Source: Aquilaria yunnanensis
Lineage: Eukaryota > Streptophyta > Magnoliopsida > Malvales > Thymelaeaceae
Direction: 5' to 3'
Length of the DNA: 64,000 nt
NCBI GenBank assembly: GCA_039654915.1
Contig: CM077597.1
Span: 77,502,001-77,566,000, forward strand
The notes beneath the pieces are model-generated. The model was not told the DNA's origin. It saw only the letters and a list, made by a program, of their open reading frames with translations, and did no database searches. Position 1 is the first letter of the stretch, and every line of letters starts with the position of its first letter. Of this stretch, positions 35,471 to 45,809 are shown piece by piece. A program made the position numbers and the translations under genes.

Positions 35471-37691
35471 TCTAAAACCATCTTTGTATTCAACCTACTT
35501 TCATTCATCCAAAAATACACTTAGACGCATTCATTAAAGTCAGTGAACTAAAACCAGAAGATAGTGAAACTTACAGTTTAAAAGACTGATTACAGCAGCA
35601 AGCAACAGTGCAAAAAAGGAGGAGACTTCAGAATCAGCTGTGGAAACTTCAGAAAGGGTGCTAGAGTTGATTTCCAAGGAGACCAAAACAGGGAAGGAAC
35701 TAATTTTTTTTAACAAAAAACACAAAAACAAAAGTCAAAGCAACAAACAAAAAAAATTGTGAACTAATTCAAGATTTCCAAGCATTATTTACATCAGGCC
35801 TTAGGTCTAATTCAAGATTTGAGCACAATCCAGTTCAACAATCAAGGTCATTTTCTGACAAATTTTTAGCAATGTATTTATTTTAGAGTGGACCATGAAC
35901 AGAAGAAAAATCCATCTTCACAAAACGTTCATAATTTTAGAATTTTCAAACCCAGAAGGACACTGTTCTTATATATATATAAGAGTAGGGCAGAAACCAA
36001 GGAGAGGGCTTCTGCTTGATCAAAATAATGCACAGTATACAAAATAGAGACCTAAAGATAACTCACTAAAAATATCTAGAATAAAAAAAAATACTATAAA
36101 TATTATACGCATTTGCATTTCCCTCGTAATTATCTAAACATTCAATTAATGATGCGTTTTATCTCAAAAAAAAAAAAAAAGAAGTTATGTATGCGATATT
36201 GGATGTGGCTAGCTAGTTTTAATTTCTAAGGGTACTAAAATGTATAAAGAATAAATATGATGGCCTTATGTGGCCGCAGGCCTTATGTACCTATATTCAT
36301 ATTATTCAGTAAAAAACTACTCGACATTTAAGCATAAAATAAGCATTAAAACTAGACGCATTGCTGCGGGATTGCTTCTGAAAATGATGCTAGAATGGCC
36401 CATGAAAGGAAGAAGAAGAGCGATGGGTGAGGAACATAAATAGAATTCACCTAAAACAAATAGAGTTCACCTAAAGCAACCCTATGCAAAAAAAGGAAAC
36501 CCGAGAAAGCAACCAATTAAGGAAGAAAACAACCACTCATCCAGAAAATCAGCCTACCGCAAAGGATTAACCAAGTCCAATGAGGCTTATTCAACATCTA
36601 GTAAAATGAGATGTTAATAGACTCTAATAAATGTAGAACCATTAACCTAAAATAATCCTACGTCAGAGGAAGGACGAACGAACAAATGGAAGGAAATCTA
36701 TGGTGCAGAAGTTAAGGCACCAGGAAAGAACTGAAAATCAATCATATACAAATACATCTAAGAATAAGAAGAAATGAGGCATTAGAATGCAGGAGAAAAT
36801 AGAAAAGGTATTAGAATGCAGGATCTATTGTTCTAACAAAGCATAAGATATGCATTAAAATTATAGTAATTGGAAACCAAAGCCACCAAATAGAGCACAA
36901 AAGCAGAGGAGCTGAAACTTTCTCTATCTGGTGTTTCAAATCCAACGACTTGAGACTATGAAATATAAAGAAGGCAAATGTGGCTGGTTTTCCAGAAAAA
37001 AAAAAGGGCACAAAATGAGCAAATGAACGCAGGACAGCTAACTATTCCCAATTGAATAAGCGAAACAGTGAAATGCCTACTGTAATCTCATTGAAACAGA
37101 GATCCAAATGAAGCACTGCAACATCAACAAGATAAACCTTCAAAAGTCATTCAATGCAAAGCTACTGCATCCAAAACAAAGCAGAAACAGAAATGAATGA
37201 GAATCAAAGATAGAGAGAATGAAGCCTCATCTAATAATGCAAACTCATTAGTAACTCTTAAGGGTTCCCCCACAGCCAAAAGTCTTAAGAATTTAATAGC
37301 TAGAAGCCTACAAACAAAGAGAATAAACTCACCTTGGAATGTGGATGCAGAACGACATTAGAATGGGTATGCCCGAGAGCACATGGAGCTGCAGAGGCAG
37401 CAACACAAACTCGGTTAGTCTAGTACCAAGGAGGGGGCAAATATTAAGAAGTCATTTGATCTCAATAAGCAAACAGCATAACCATCTCATACCAAAAAGT
37501 TAGCTAAAAACAGTATGAAAATTAGTCTTAAAACAACATATTAGTCTACCTTCATTGGTCTACCTCGATCATCCCATAAGAAAATTTATCAAACTTAAAT
37601 TCTCTGAATAATTAATTATGACATTAAAACTATGCAAAATTTCTATATTTTCAATATGAAACTGAAAAATAAAGATTTACAAATCAGTAGA

Positions 37692-37695
<4 letters not shown>

Positions 37696-37722
<27 letters not shown>
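37696..37722 (+). repeat. (TG)n microsatellite
   Basis: About 13 TG units, then TATA/TGTA-rich sequence. Confidence 0.85.
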
Positions 37723-37723
<1 letters not shown>

Positions 37724-38322
37724 CTGTATATGCATATGTATATGTATATGTATGTATAGTCTAGTTAAGAGTCTTAAGACAACGGACAACAGAAAATAGT
37801 ATGTGCTACAAACAAAAGCCAAATAGAGCGATGCTCACCCTCCTCTCTGTTCTTGCATCCCTTGCTAGCAGTAAATAAAATAAGCATTAAAACTAGACGC
37901 ATTCAATGAAGTGGCTTTATGTTCAGGTTTATACCCCTGCTGTAGAAAATAAAATGAAGTGGATCAAACATCTATAAGTGTAGCAGAACATGTTAAATGT
38001 GCTCCCCAAAACTATGTTCATTGAATTATTCCTCAATTTGCTTTTGTGTATATTCCATATGTGATATGTTTTGGATTAATTAAAGTACTATTAAATTTGG
38101 AAAGGCACTGAGAGCAAAGAGATCAAAAGAACTAAACTAAACCGATAAAGAGCAAAGAGACAAGAATTAATTCCACTCAAGTCCTATGACTCTCATAATT
38201 GAAGCCGATAAATACAGAACAAGAGAAACAATTAATAAGATGATGACAAAAACAATTAATAAGATGATACTCCACAGGTGACAAAAATGGAGGGACATTT
38301 GGTTCGACTCTGAAGTGACCTT

Positions 38323-40819
38323 TGTGGCAACGCCGGGTTTTCTGGAGTCGCCACCAATCGGTTTACCTAGGTCGATTGGACACCTAAAATATGGTCTGCG
38401 AGAGTTCGGGGATCAGGAGTACGGTTACGCTAAAACAACTTTGTTATAACGCCCAAAATTGGCACCTTAGTTGATTTTAATTTTGTTTTGCTTTGCTTTT
38501 AAATAACTTCAGTTAATGTTCGAAACTAGAAATTTTAGCTGAATTATTTAGTCGAATGTGGATTTTTGGTAATTAATTTGTATAAATTTTGATATTTCCG
38601 AACCATGGACTCTGCCGACTCACCCGGACACGGAAGCTTTATTTTCGAACCATGGACTCTACCGAATCACCTGGACACGAAATTTAATGAAATTTTATGT
38701 AATTTAATCTAAATCAAAAAAAATGGATTTTTTATCTTTTTTTTATTTTTATTTAATTAAAAAAGTTGATACTTTCCAAACCGAAGATCTTGCCGAATCA
38801 TCCGGATATGGAAATTATTTTAATTTATAATTAATTAATTATTTATTTATTTATTCATAATTTTTTAATATTTTTAATATTTTGTTGTTATTATTTTTTT
38901 TTACTTTTCTTAAATTGTTAATTACTATTACTTTTAAAAAAATTGATTGATTTTCTTTAATGTTTTCTTTAAAAGAAATAAATAGAAATATGTAATCCAA
39001 TAATAAAAGATGGTTGGCTTTTTTTGTTAAAAATTGATTTTTTTGTTAGACATACAAATGAAGTTGATTATTCACATAAAAAAAAAATTCTTTTTTTGTT
39101 ATTATTTTTTTTTATTTTATGGCTAAAGGTAAATTAATTGAAATAAGTTTAACCAAAAAAATAAAATTGTTTGCATAAACAAAGGAAAATTAAAGGAATA
39201 AAGTGGATGTTTTCTTTTGTTTTAGTTTGGACAACCATTTAAAAAGTAAAAGATGTATAAATAACACATGTAAATAAAAGGAAGAAAAACACATAAAGCA
39301 AATAAAGGAATATTAAAAGATAATAAATAAAGTGGGGCTTTTTGGCCATCCACTTAAATAAATAATAAATAAGAGGTATAACCATCCATTAATTATAATA
39401 ATAATAATAATAATAGTAATAATAAAATTAGTAATTAATAATAATAATAAGAGTTAATAGAGTTAGTAAGTTAGTAATAATAATAATAATAATATAAAGG
39501 TTAGATTATGTTAGTTGTTAAATGATAATAACAATAATAATAAAGGTTGTTAAATAATAATAACAATAATAACAATGAAGGTTATGTTATGTTAATTGTT
39601 AAAAAATAATAATAACAATAAAGGTTAAGTTATGTTAGTTGTTAAATAATAATAACAATAATAACAATAATAAAAGTTAAAGGTTATGGTTAATTCTACA
39701 GAAATAAAAAAAAACGTCAGTGACCAAAATGAAATAAAACAAAAAGATGAGATGTCAAAAAGGGGTTATACCCTTGAATAAGAATTTTGAATCTGGACAA
39801 GGACGACGGACGCGCGCGAGGGGGAGAAGGTAGCTGGGGCGAGGGCGGCGGGGCGGTGAGGCAGAGGGCTAGGCGGCGAGGGGCGGCGGCGTGACGGGCG
39901 ACGGCGCGAGGGTGGACGGCGTGACGGGCGATGGCCCGAGGGAGGAACACGACGAGCGACGGCAGCGAGAGGGGAGGAAAAAGAGGAAAAACGCACCGGA
40001 AAAAGGGAAGGCGACGGCGGCGTCAGGGGGGGCGACGGCGGCGTCAGGGGGGGCGACGGCGGCGTGTGACGGCGGCGTGAGGGCAACGGCAACGTGGGGG
40101 GGGCGACGGCGGCGTGAGGGCGACGGCAGCGTGGAGGCGACGGCGGAGTGAGAGGGAAGAGAAACGGTGGGTGGACAGCAGGGGGCAAAGAAAGAACTAA
40201 AAAATTTTTGGCTTTCTGGGGAAGAAGAGAAGAGGGCAAGGAACTAAGATTGTAATTTTCCCTTTTTTAAAACGGAGCTCTAAGCTTTCTTTCTATTTTT
40301 TTTTTCTGTGTTCAGCCTCAAATTTGAACCCCTATTTATAGAGGAAGTCTGGCCGAACTGTTGATTATTAAATAATAAAAAAAATAAAAACTTATCTCTT
40401 AAATTAGTAAAATGACAGTTTCAGTCCTTTACGTTTCTTATCCTCTGGATAAGTTTCAGAAGCTTCTGATTTTGACAATTTTGTCGTTTTCTGTTAATTT
40501 GGGCCAGAACGGTTATGCTGGCCCCAAATTGATGTTACAAACTACCAAATGCTCCTGGCACTTTCAGTTTTTGTCAATTTTTCCTGAAACTTCTCAATTT
40601 TGTCATTTTTACCTCAAACTTTTTAATTTTGTCATTTTTATGGAGTTTTCTTTTTTCTTTCAAACATATACACACATATATCATTTTAAATCAAATCTTC
40701 AAAAAAGAAAAAAATGTATTTTAAACTAATTAAAAAAAATTACTAATAATAATAATAATTTTTTTTATTTAATTTTTTTTTAAAATTTTTTAATGGCCGG
40801 ACGAAATTGGGTGTCAACA
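38323..40819 (-). repeat. 3' LTR of the Ogre-like element
   Basis: TG...CA ends: on minus it starts TGTTGACACCCAATT and ends CGTTGCCACA. TATAAATAGG on minus near 40,345 is the likely promoter. It contains long AAT/ATA runs (39,395-39,670) and a GC-rich block (39,790-40,160). It is nearly the same as 52,645-55,106. Confidence 0.9.
39790..40160 (-). repeat. GC-rich (CGTCGCC)n-like block in LTR, leader ORF
   Basis: The plus strand is a run of GGCGACGGCGGCGT-like units with G7 stretches. On minus it lies downstream of the TATA box, so it would be transcribed as a C-rich leader and can be read as a Pro/Ser/Arg-rich ORF (40,239-39,766). The equivalent block in the other LTR (54,125-54,440) keeps a similar but shorter ORF. 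Low complexity makes real translation doubtful. Confidence 0.6.
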
Positions 40820-40836
40820 GCTGCCCCCCCTTTGCA
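40820..40836 (-). other. Polypurine tract of the Ogre-like element
   Basis: On minus, GCAAAGGGGGGGCAGC directly precedes the 3' LTR start TGTTGACACCC. It sets the element's orientation. Confidence 0.8.
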
Positions 40837-40959
40837 TGCTTCATGGGACATGATGTATGCAAAGTCATTACCAAATTTCATCCGGCTTAGCTAGGCATTG
40901 AAAACTTTCTCGCCGCCTAAATCCTGAGGTTAAGGAACTTTCTTAGAACCTCTGCGATA

Positions 40960-41860
40960 GGAACTCTCCTATCGTTAAATAAAAATTGATTGATTGATCG
41001 AGGTTAAGGGCCCTACCTTAGAACCTCTACGATAGGAACCTTCTTACCGTCGAAAAGAAATTGATTTGGTTGGTTTTAAGGTTTAAGGAAAGGTCCTTAG
41101 AACCTCTACGATAGGAAAGCTCATATCGTTGTAAGATAGACTGATTGATTGATTGTTTGAGGTTAAGGAAAGGTCCTTAGAACCTGTACGATAGGAAAGC
41201 TCCTATCGTTGTAAGATGGACTGATTGATTGATTGTTTGAGGTTAAGGAAAGGTCCTTAGAACCTCTACGATAGGAAAGCTCCTATCGTTGTAAGATGGA
41301 CTGATTGATTGATTGTTTGAGGTTAAGGAAAGGTCCTTAGAACCTCTACAATAGGAAAGCTCCTATCGTTGTAAGATGGACTGATTCATTGATTGTTTGA
41401 GGTTTAAGGAAAGGTCCTTAGAACCTCTACGATAGGAAAGCTCCTATCGTTGTAAGATGGACTGGTTGATTGATTGTTTGAGGTTTAAGGAAAGGTCCTT
41501 AGAACCTCTACGATAGGAAAGCTCCTATCGTTGTAAGATGGACTGGTTGATTGATTGTTTGAGGTTTAAGGAAAGGTCCTTAGAACCTCTACGATAGGAA
41601 AGCTCCTATCGTTGTAAGATGGACTGTTTGATTGATTGTTTGAGGTTTAAGGAAAGGTCCTTAGAACCTCTACGATGGGAAAGCTCCTATCGTTGTAAGA
41701 TGGACTGATTGATTGATTGTTTGAGGTTAAGGAAAGGTCCTTAGAACCTCTACAATAGGAAAGCTCCTATCGTTGTAAGATGGACTGCTTGATTGATTGT
41801 TTGAGGTTAAGGAAAGGTCCTTAGAACCTCTACGATAGGAAAGCTCCTATCGTTTAAGAA
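40960..41860 (-). repeat. 80-bp tandem repeat array with paired hairpins
   Basis: About eleven copies with an 80-81 bp spacing (for example at 41,161, 41,241, 41,321 and 41,401), preceded by degenerate copies from about 40,920. Each unit has two short palindromes, AAGGAaaggTCCTT and CGATAGGAaagcTCCTATCG, and a (TGAT)n spacer. The array lies just inside the PPT, where Ogre-type elements are known to hold hypervariable tandem repeats. Confidence 0.9.
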
Positions 41861-41879
41861 AAAGTGATGATTTGATTTC

Positions 41880-42600
41880 GAGGCTAAAGAGCTTTCCTTA
41901 GGACCTCGGTGATGAAAATTGATTGTTTTCGAGGCAAAGGTTCCATCCTTAAAACCCCGATGATGAAAATTGATTCTTTTCGAGCCAAAGGTTCCATCCT
42001 TAAAACCCCGACGATAGGAGCAGTCCTACCGTTGAATGAAAATTGATTGTTCTTCGAGGCAAAGGTTCCATCCTTAAAACCCCGATGATGAAAATTGATT
42101 GTTTTCGAGGCAAAGGTTCCATCCTTAAAACCCCGACGATAGGAGCAGTCCTACCGTTGAATGAAAATTGATTGTTTTCGAGGCAAAGGATATGAAAATT
42201 GATTGTTTTCGAGGCAAAGGTTTCATCCTTAAAACCCCGATGATGAAAATTGATTGTTTTCGAGGCAAAGGTTCCATCCTTAAAACCCTGATGATGAAAA
42301 TTGATTGTTTTCGATGCAAAGGTTCCATCCTTAAAACCCCGTTGATGAAAATTGATTGTTTTCGAGGCAAAGGTTCCATCCTTAAAACCCCGATGATAGG
42401 AGCAGTCCTACCGTTGAATGAAAATTGATTGTTTTCGAGGAAAAGGTTTCATCCTTAAAACCCCGATGATGAAAATTGATTGTTTTCGAGGCAAAGGTTC
42501 CATCCTTAAAACTGATAAAAATTGATTATTTTCGAGGCAAAGGTTCCATCCTTAAAACCCCGATGATGAAAATTGATTTTGAGGCTAAGGAGCTTTCCTT
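41880..42600 (-). repeat. 51-bp tandem repeat array
   Basis: More than ten copies of a 51-bp unit with GAAAATTGATTGTTTTCGAG and a TTCCATCCTTAAAACCCCGA part; some copies carry an extra insert with GATAGGAGCAGTCCTACCGT. It follows the 80-bp array, and parts of its unit (GATAGGA...TCCTA) appear derived from it. The (MEPLPRKQSIFI)n-type frame it creates is a by-product of the repeat. Confidence 0.9.
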
Positions 42601-43124
42601 AGGACCTCGAGCAAAATTTACATGAAAGCAATTGAAATTGGAATAATTTTCTTCGAAAGTGTGAATTTTCATAATAGGCGAGTGCAAAGAATTAGGCTTC
42701 GATAAAACGAGTGAATCTTGATGATGACAATAACACTGACAAATTATGTAAAGGGAACGGATGTTTGGAATCAATATCCAAGGTTCATCTAATATTTCCT
42801 TCAGTAAATATAGATTCGCTTGAGAGATATGTCATCCAAATAATGTTGAAGTTTAACTACCCCAAAATGTTATGCCTAGTAGACTTAATAGGATGCGTCT
42901 CAAGAGTAATAAAAATTACTCTTTACTCAGCCATTCCAACCTAAAGGCATTGTCCCATGGTTTTAATATCAGCATGAACGAAATTATCTTATAAGATAAA
43001 GAAATTCCCTGAAAAGAAAAACTGAAACACGAAAGAAAATGCTGATAATAAAACTAAAGGACAAGAAAAACGGATCGGATCACTTCTTCTTCCACAATAC
43101 TTCAACAGGGTGAGTAGAGGACAA

Positions 43125-43754
43125 TTATGGGATCAAACTGGTCGGAAAAGACTGTCGTGTCCAGTCTATCTGAATCATTGCTGGATCTGGTTCAGGAACA
43201 AAAGCTTGCATTTTATCTAGCAATTCTTCAGCAGTTGTTGCAGATATTATGATTCGTCGTGCCACTCTTGATATGAAATTCTTCTGCATAGCATAATCCA
43301 CAAAAGCTATCAGACCTGTAAAAAAATTGTTAACATTCAACAGCCCAATGGGTTTCTTATGCAAATTAAATTAGGCCATGGAAGCAATTTGAAAGACTTC
43401 TCCCAATGTGCCAAAACCACCTGGTAGAGCGATAAAAGCATCAGCATTTAAAAGCATTTGTAACACACACTCTTGCAAATTTTTAACCACTAATTCTTCT
43501 CCAATCGTGCCCCCAGAAACAAATTTCAAAGGTCCAGGGATGATGCCCAAAACTTGGCTTCCTCCTAGAGATGCTGCTGATGCTACACCTCCCATTAATC
43601 CGACACTACCTCCTCCATAAACTAAATGTATTTTTCGCTCAGCTAATACTCTACCCAAATGGTTGGCTGCCTTTAAATACTCTTCATCTTTTCCAGGAAA
43701 AGCCCCAGAAAATACACAAATACTTCGGGATTTACGAGTTGGGGTTTTCTCCAT
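43125..43754 (-). pseudogene. LOG-type cytokinin riboside 5'-monophosphate phosphoribohydrolase retrocopy
   Basis: ATG at 43,754 ('MEKTPTRKSRSICVFSGAFP'). Landmarks are 'IHLVYGGGSVGLMGGVASA', 'VLGIIPGPL' and the signature 'LPGGFGTLGE' (PGGxGTxxE), then 'HKKPIGLLNV' and 'FISRVARRIIIS'. Length is about 209 codons, as in plant LOG proteins. A single in-frame TAA (43,371-43,373) follows the signature. LOG genes in plants normally have several introns; none is seen, which points to a processed cDNA copy. LOG enzymes release active cytokinin bases from their nucleotides. The copy sits inside the LTR element on the same strand as gag, with its own TATA box and an 84-bp repeat array upstream. Confidence 0.85.
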
Positions 43755-43790
43755 TCCTATCCTCACCCTTGTGAGAGAAGGAGAAAAGAG

Positions 43791-43802
43791 GATATATTTA
43801 TA
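43791..43802 (-). promoter_or_regulatory. TATA box of LOG copy
   Basis: TATAAATATATC on minus about 40 nt upstream of the LOG ATG. The matching units of the Cys-motif ORFs have TATAAAT at 44,820-44,811 and 45,630-45,621. Confidence 0.55.
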
Positions 43803-43840
43803 GAGATGAAGAGATAATTTTATTTTCAAGAATGGATATA

Positions 43841-44140
43841 TTATTGTCGGAAAAGGACAAAATTTTCAAAAGTGACAGTTATACATATTAATCGTGACTA
43901 TGACTCATGTCAGGAATGGGTACATTATCGTCAAAAGAGGAGGAAATTTTCAAAAGCAACTAGCATACACAGTAGTCGTGACTATAGCTTACGTCAGGAG
44001 TAGGCACGTGATTGTCGGATGAGAAGGAAAATTTCAAAAGTGGCAACTATATGCAGTAGTCATAACTGTACCTCATGTCAGGAGTGGGTACATTATTGGG
44101 AGGATAATTTCAAAAGCGACAGCTAGCATGTATAGTAATC
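43841..44140 (-). repeat. Exact 84-bp tandem repeat, upstream of LOG
   Basis: Units start at 43,841, 43,925, 44,009 and 44,093, exactly 84 bp apart; the fourth is partial. Shared phrases are TTATTGTCGG, AATTTTCAAAAG, ATCGTGACTAT and CATGTCAGGAGTGGG. One copy of the same sequence lies upstream of Cys-motif units 2 and 3 (about 44,868-44,935 and 45,668-45,750). Position and repetition suggest a promoter or enhancer element. Confidence 0.75.
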
Positions 44141-44287
44141 GTGACTTTGGTCCACGTCTTCCACTGATTTTGCATCCAGTAACGGCTTCAATGCCTTCTA
44201 TGAATCGGCGATTTGCATCCCATCCAGTTTTCTCACAAACTGGCAAACTGGGTCGTTTAAAGTCAGATTCCCAAGACTATAACGATC

Positions 44288-44746
44288 TCATTCTTTTTGG
44301 AGAATTATCCATAATCCAACAATCTCAAATTGCACTATTCCGCAAGAATGCGCTTCAAGAACCTCTCGAATATCTTCTAGAGATTCCTTACGCAAGCCAT
44401 TCTTAATGAATCTTATTCTTTCATTACGATTTCTGGTGATCACTCCTGGAGAACGACATTTATTGCCGCAAATCCACCATCCACAATTATGACAAACGCC
44501 TAGCCTCTTTGCTCTTCTTTTTTTGGCAAAAGCGCTTTTACCAAAGCCGGGCATACGGGGAAAGAACGCTTCTGGAACTTCACCAGCTGAACGAACCTTA
44601 GCTTCGATTAGCCACCGCACATTATCAGGAATGCCTTTGTGCATAAATACTCTGAATCGTTCACATCTAGCTTGATAAATCTTTTTAAGAACATTTATTG
44701 GGAAGGAAGGAAAATACTTTCGTAGGGCGGAAAGAGAAGACTCCAT
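44288..44746 (-). CDS. Cys-motif basic protein, copy 3 (viral nucleic-acid-binding-protein-like)
   Basis: Open for 152 codons from ATG at 44,746. The N-terminal half is helical ('LKKIYQARCERFRVFMHKGI'). The middle has a basic run 'KKRRAKR' directly before a Cys cluster C-x2-C-x4-C-x3-C ('VCHNCGWWICGNKC'), then 'RNERIRFIKNGL'. A basic arm next to a small Cys finger followed by a charged tail is the pattern of the nucleic-acid-binding proteins of filamentous plant RNA viruses (Betaflexiviridae); in that family they bind nucleic acid and several suppress RNA silencing. Only this copy is free of stops up to its end. A conserved second frame continues downstream in all three units. Viral origin is inference; an unknown plant zinc protein is the alternative. 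Confidence 0.55.
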   Translation of the reverse strand: MESSLSALRKYFPSFPINVLKKIYQARCERFRVFMHKGIPDNVRWLIEAKVRSAGEVPEAFFPRMPGFGKSAFAKKRRAKRLGVCHNCGWWICGNKCRSPGVITRNRNERIRFIKNGLRKESLEDIREVLEAHSCGIVQFEIVGLWIILQKE

Positions 44747-44810
44747 TGATGAAGGAGGTATTTAAGAGAAGAAAGAAATTAGTGATTGTAGGAAACGGAA
44801 ATAACTAACA

Positions 44811-44820
44811 CATATTTATA
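44811..44820 (-). promoter_or_regulatory. TATA box of Cys-motif copy 3
   Basis: TATAAATATG on minus about 65 nt upstream of the ATG at 44,746, in sequence that is repeated upstream of copy 2. Confidence 0.5.
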
Positions 44821-44970
44821 GTGATGAAAGGGATAATGCGTTAGTTACACTTGCAGAAGCAAGTACATTATTGTCAAAAGAAAAGACAAATGACAGCTTA
44901 TATGTACAGCAATCATGACTGTGGCTCTCATCTTCCACTGATTTATGTCTAGTAATGGCTTCAATGCCTT

Positions 44971-45519
44971 TTATGAGTCGAGGATTTGCTTCCCATCCAG
45001 TTTTCTTACAAGCTGGCAAACAGGGTCGTTTACAGTCACATTCCCAAGACTGTAACGGTCTCGTTCTTTATGGTAAGTCCTCCATAAACCGATAATTTCA
45101 CCTTGCACTTTTCCACAAGAATGCGTTTCAAGAGTCTCTCGGATATCTTCTAGAGATTCCTTACGCAGGCCATTCTTAATGAATTTTCTTTTATCTTCAT
45201 GATTTGTAGAGATGTATCCTAAAGAGCGACATTTAGTATTACAATTCTATCGCCCACATTTATAACACACGCCTAGTTTCTTTGCTCTTCGCCTTTTGGC
45301 ATAACGGCTTTTACCTAAACCGGGCATGCAGGGCATAAATGCATCTGGAACTTCACCAGCCGAACGGACCTTAGCTTCAATTAACCACCACACATCGTCA
45401 GGAATGCCCTTGTGTATAAAAACTCTGATTCTTTCACATCTAGCTTGATAGATTTTTTTAAGAACATTTATTGGAAGAGAAGGAAAGTACTTTCATAGGG
45501 TAGAAAGAGTAGAATCCAT
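44971..45519 (-). pseudogene. Cys-motif basic protein, copy 2
   Basis: Aligned without indels to copies 1 and 3. It has TGA at the eighth codon (CGA in the others) and TAG inside the Cys cluster (TGG in the others), both single transitions. The basic run ('AKRRRAKK') and all four Cys are kept. Sequence shared with copy 1 upstream includes CGGAGTA(T/C)CGTATCCGC. Its end is set at the TAA of the same frame (44,971-44,973). Confidence 0.6.
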
Positions 45520-45620
45520 TGATGAAAGAAGAATTTAATGGATGAGGGAAATGACTCTGAAACAACCGACTTTGGAAGTTACGGAGTATCGTATCCGCTG
45601 CTTAATCGGAAAGAAGAACA

Positions 45621-45630
45621 TGCATTTATA
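45621..45630 (-). promoter_or_regulatory. TATA box of Cys-motif copy 2
   Basis: TATAAATGCA on minus about 100 nt upstream of the ATG at 45,519. Confidence 0.45.
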
Positions 45631-45809
45631 GTGATGAAAGGATAACGTGTCGATTACACTTATGGGAGTAAGTACATTATTGTCAAAAGAAAATGCAAAT
45701 TTTTCCAAATATGACAAATTGTATGTACAGTAATTATGACTGTGGCTCACATCTTCCACTGATTTACGTCCAGTAACGGCATTAACGCCTTCTATGAGTC
45801 GAGGATTTG

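Larger units (their letters stand above)
34440..38317. other. Interior of CACTA-3, left of the LTR element
   Basis: AT-rich sequence. Apart from the coiled-coil block and the TG microsatellite I see no coding signature or repeat of note. Confidence 0.4.

Noticed and set aside
40960..41860. CRISPR-like array of direct repeats with palindromes
   Set aside because: Units are contiguous without unique spacers, and the context is a plant retrotransposon.
42125..42428. Repeated (MEPLPRKQSIFI) and (MKIDCFRGKGSILKTP) proteins on opposite strands
   Set aside because: They are produced by the 51-bp DNA repeat, whose length is a multiple of three; open frames on both strands argue against coding.
43125..43754. 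LOG as a native chromosomal gene
   Set aside because: No introns, an in-frame stop, and location inside an LTR element with intact TSDs around the whole element favour a carried retrocopy.
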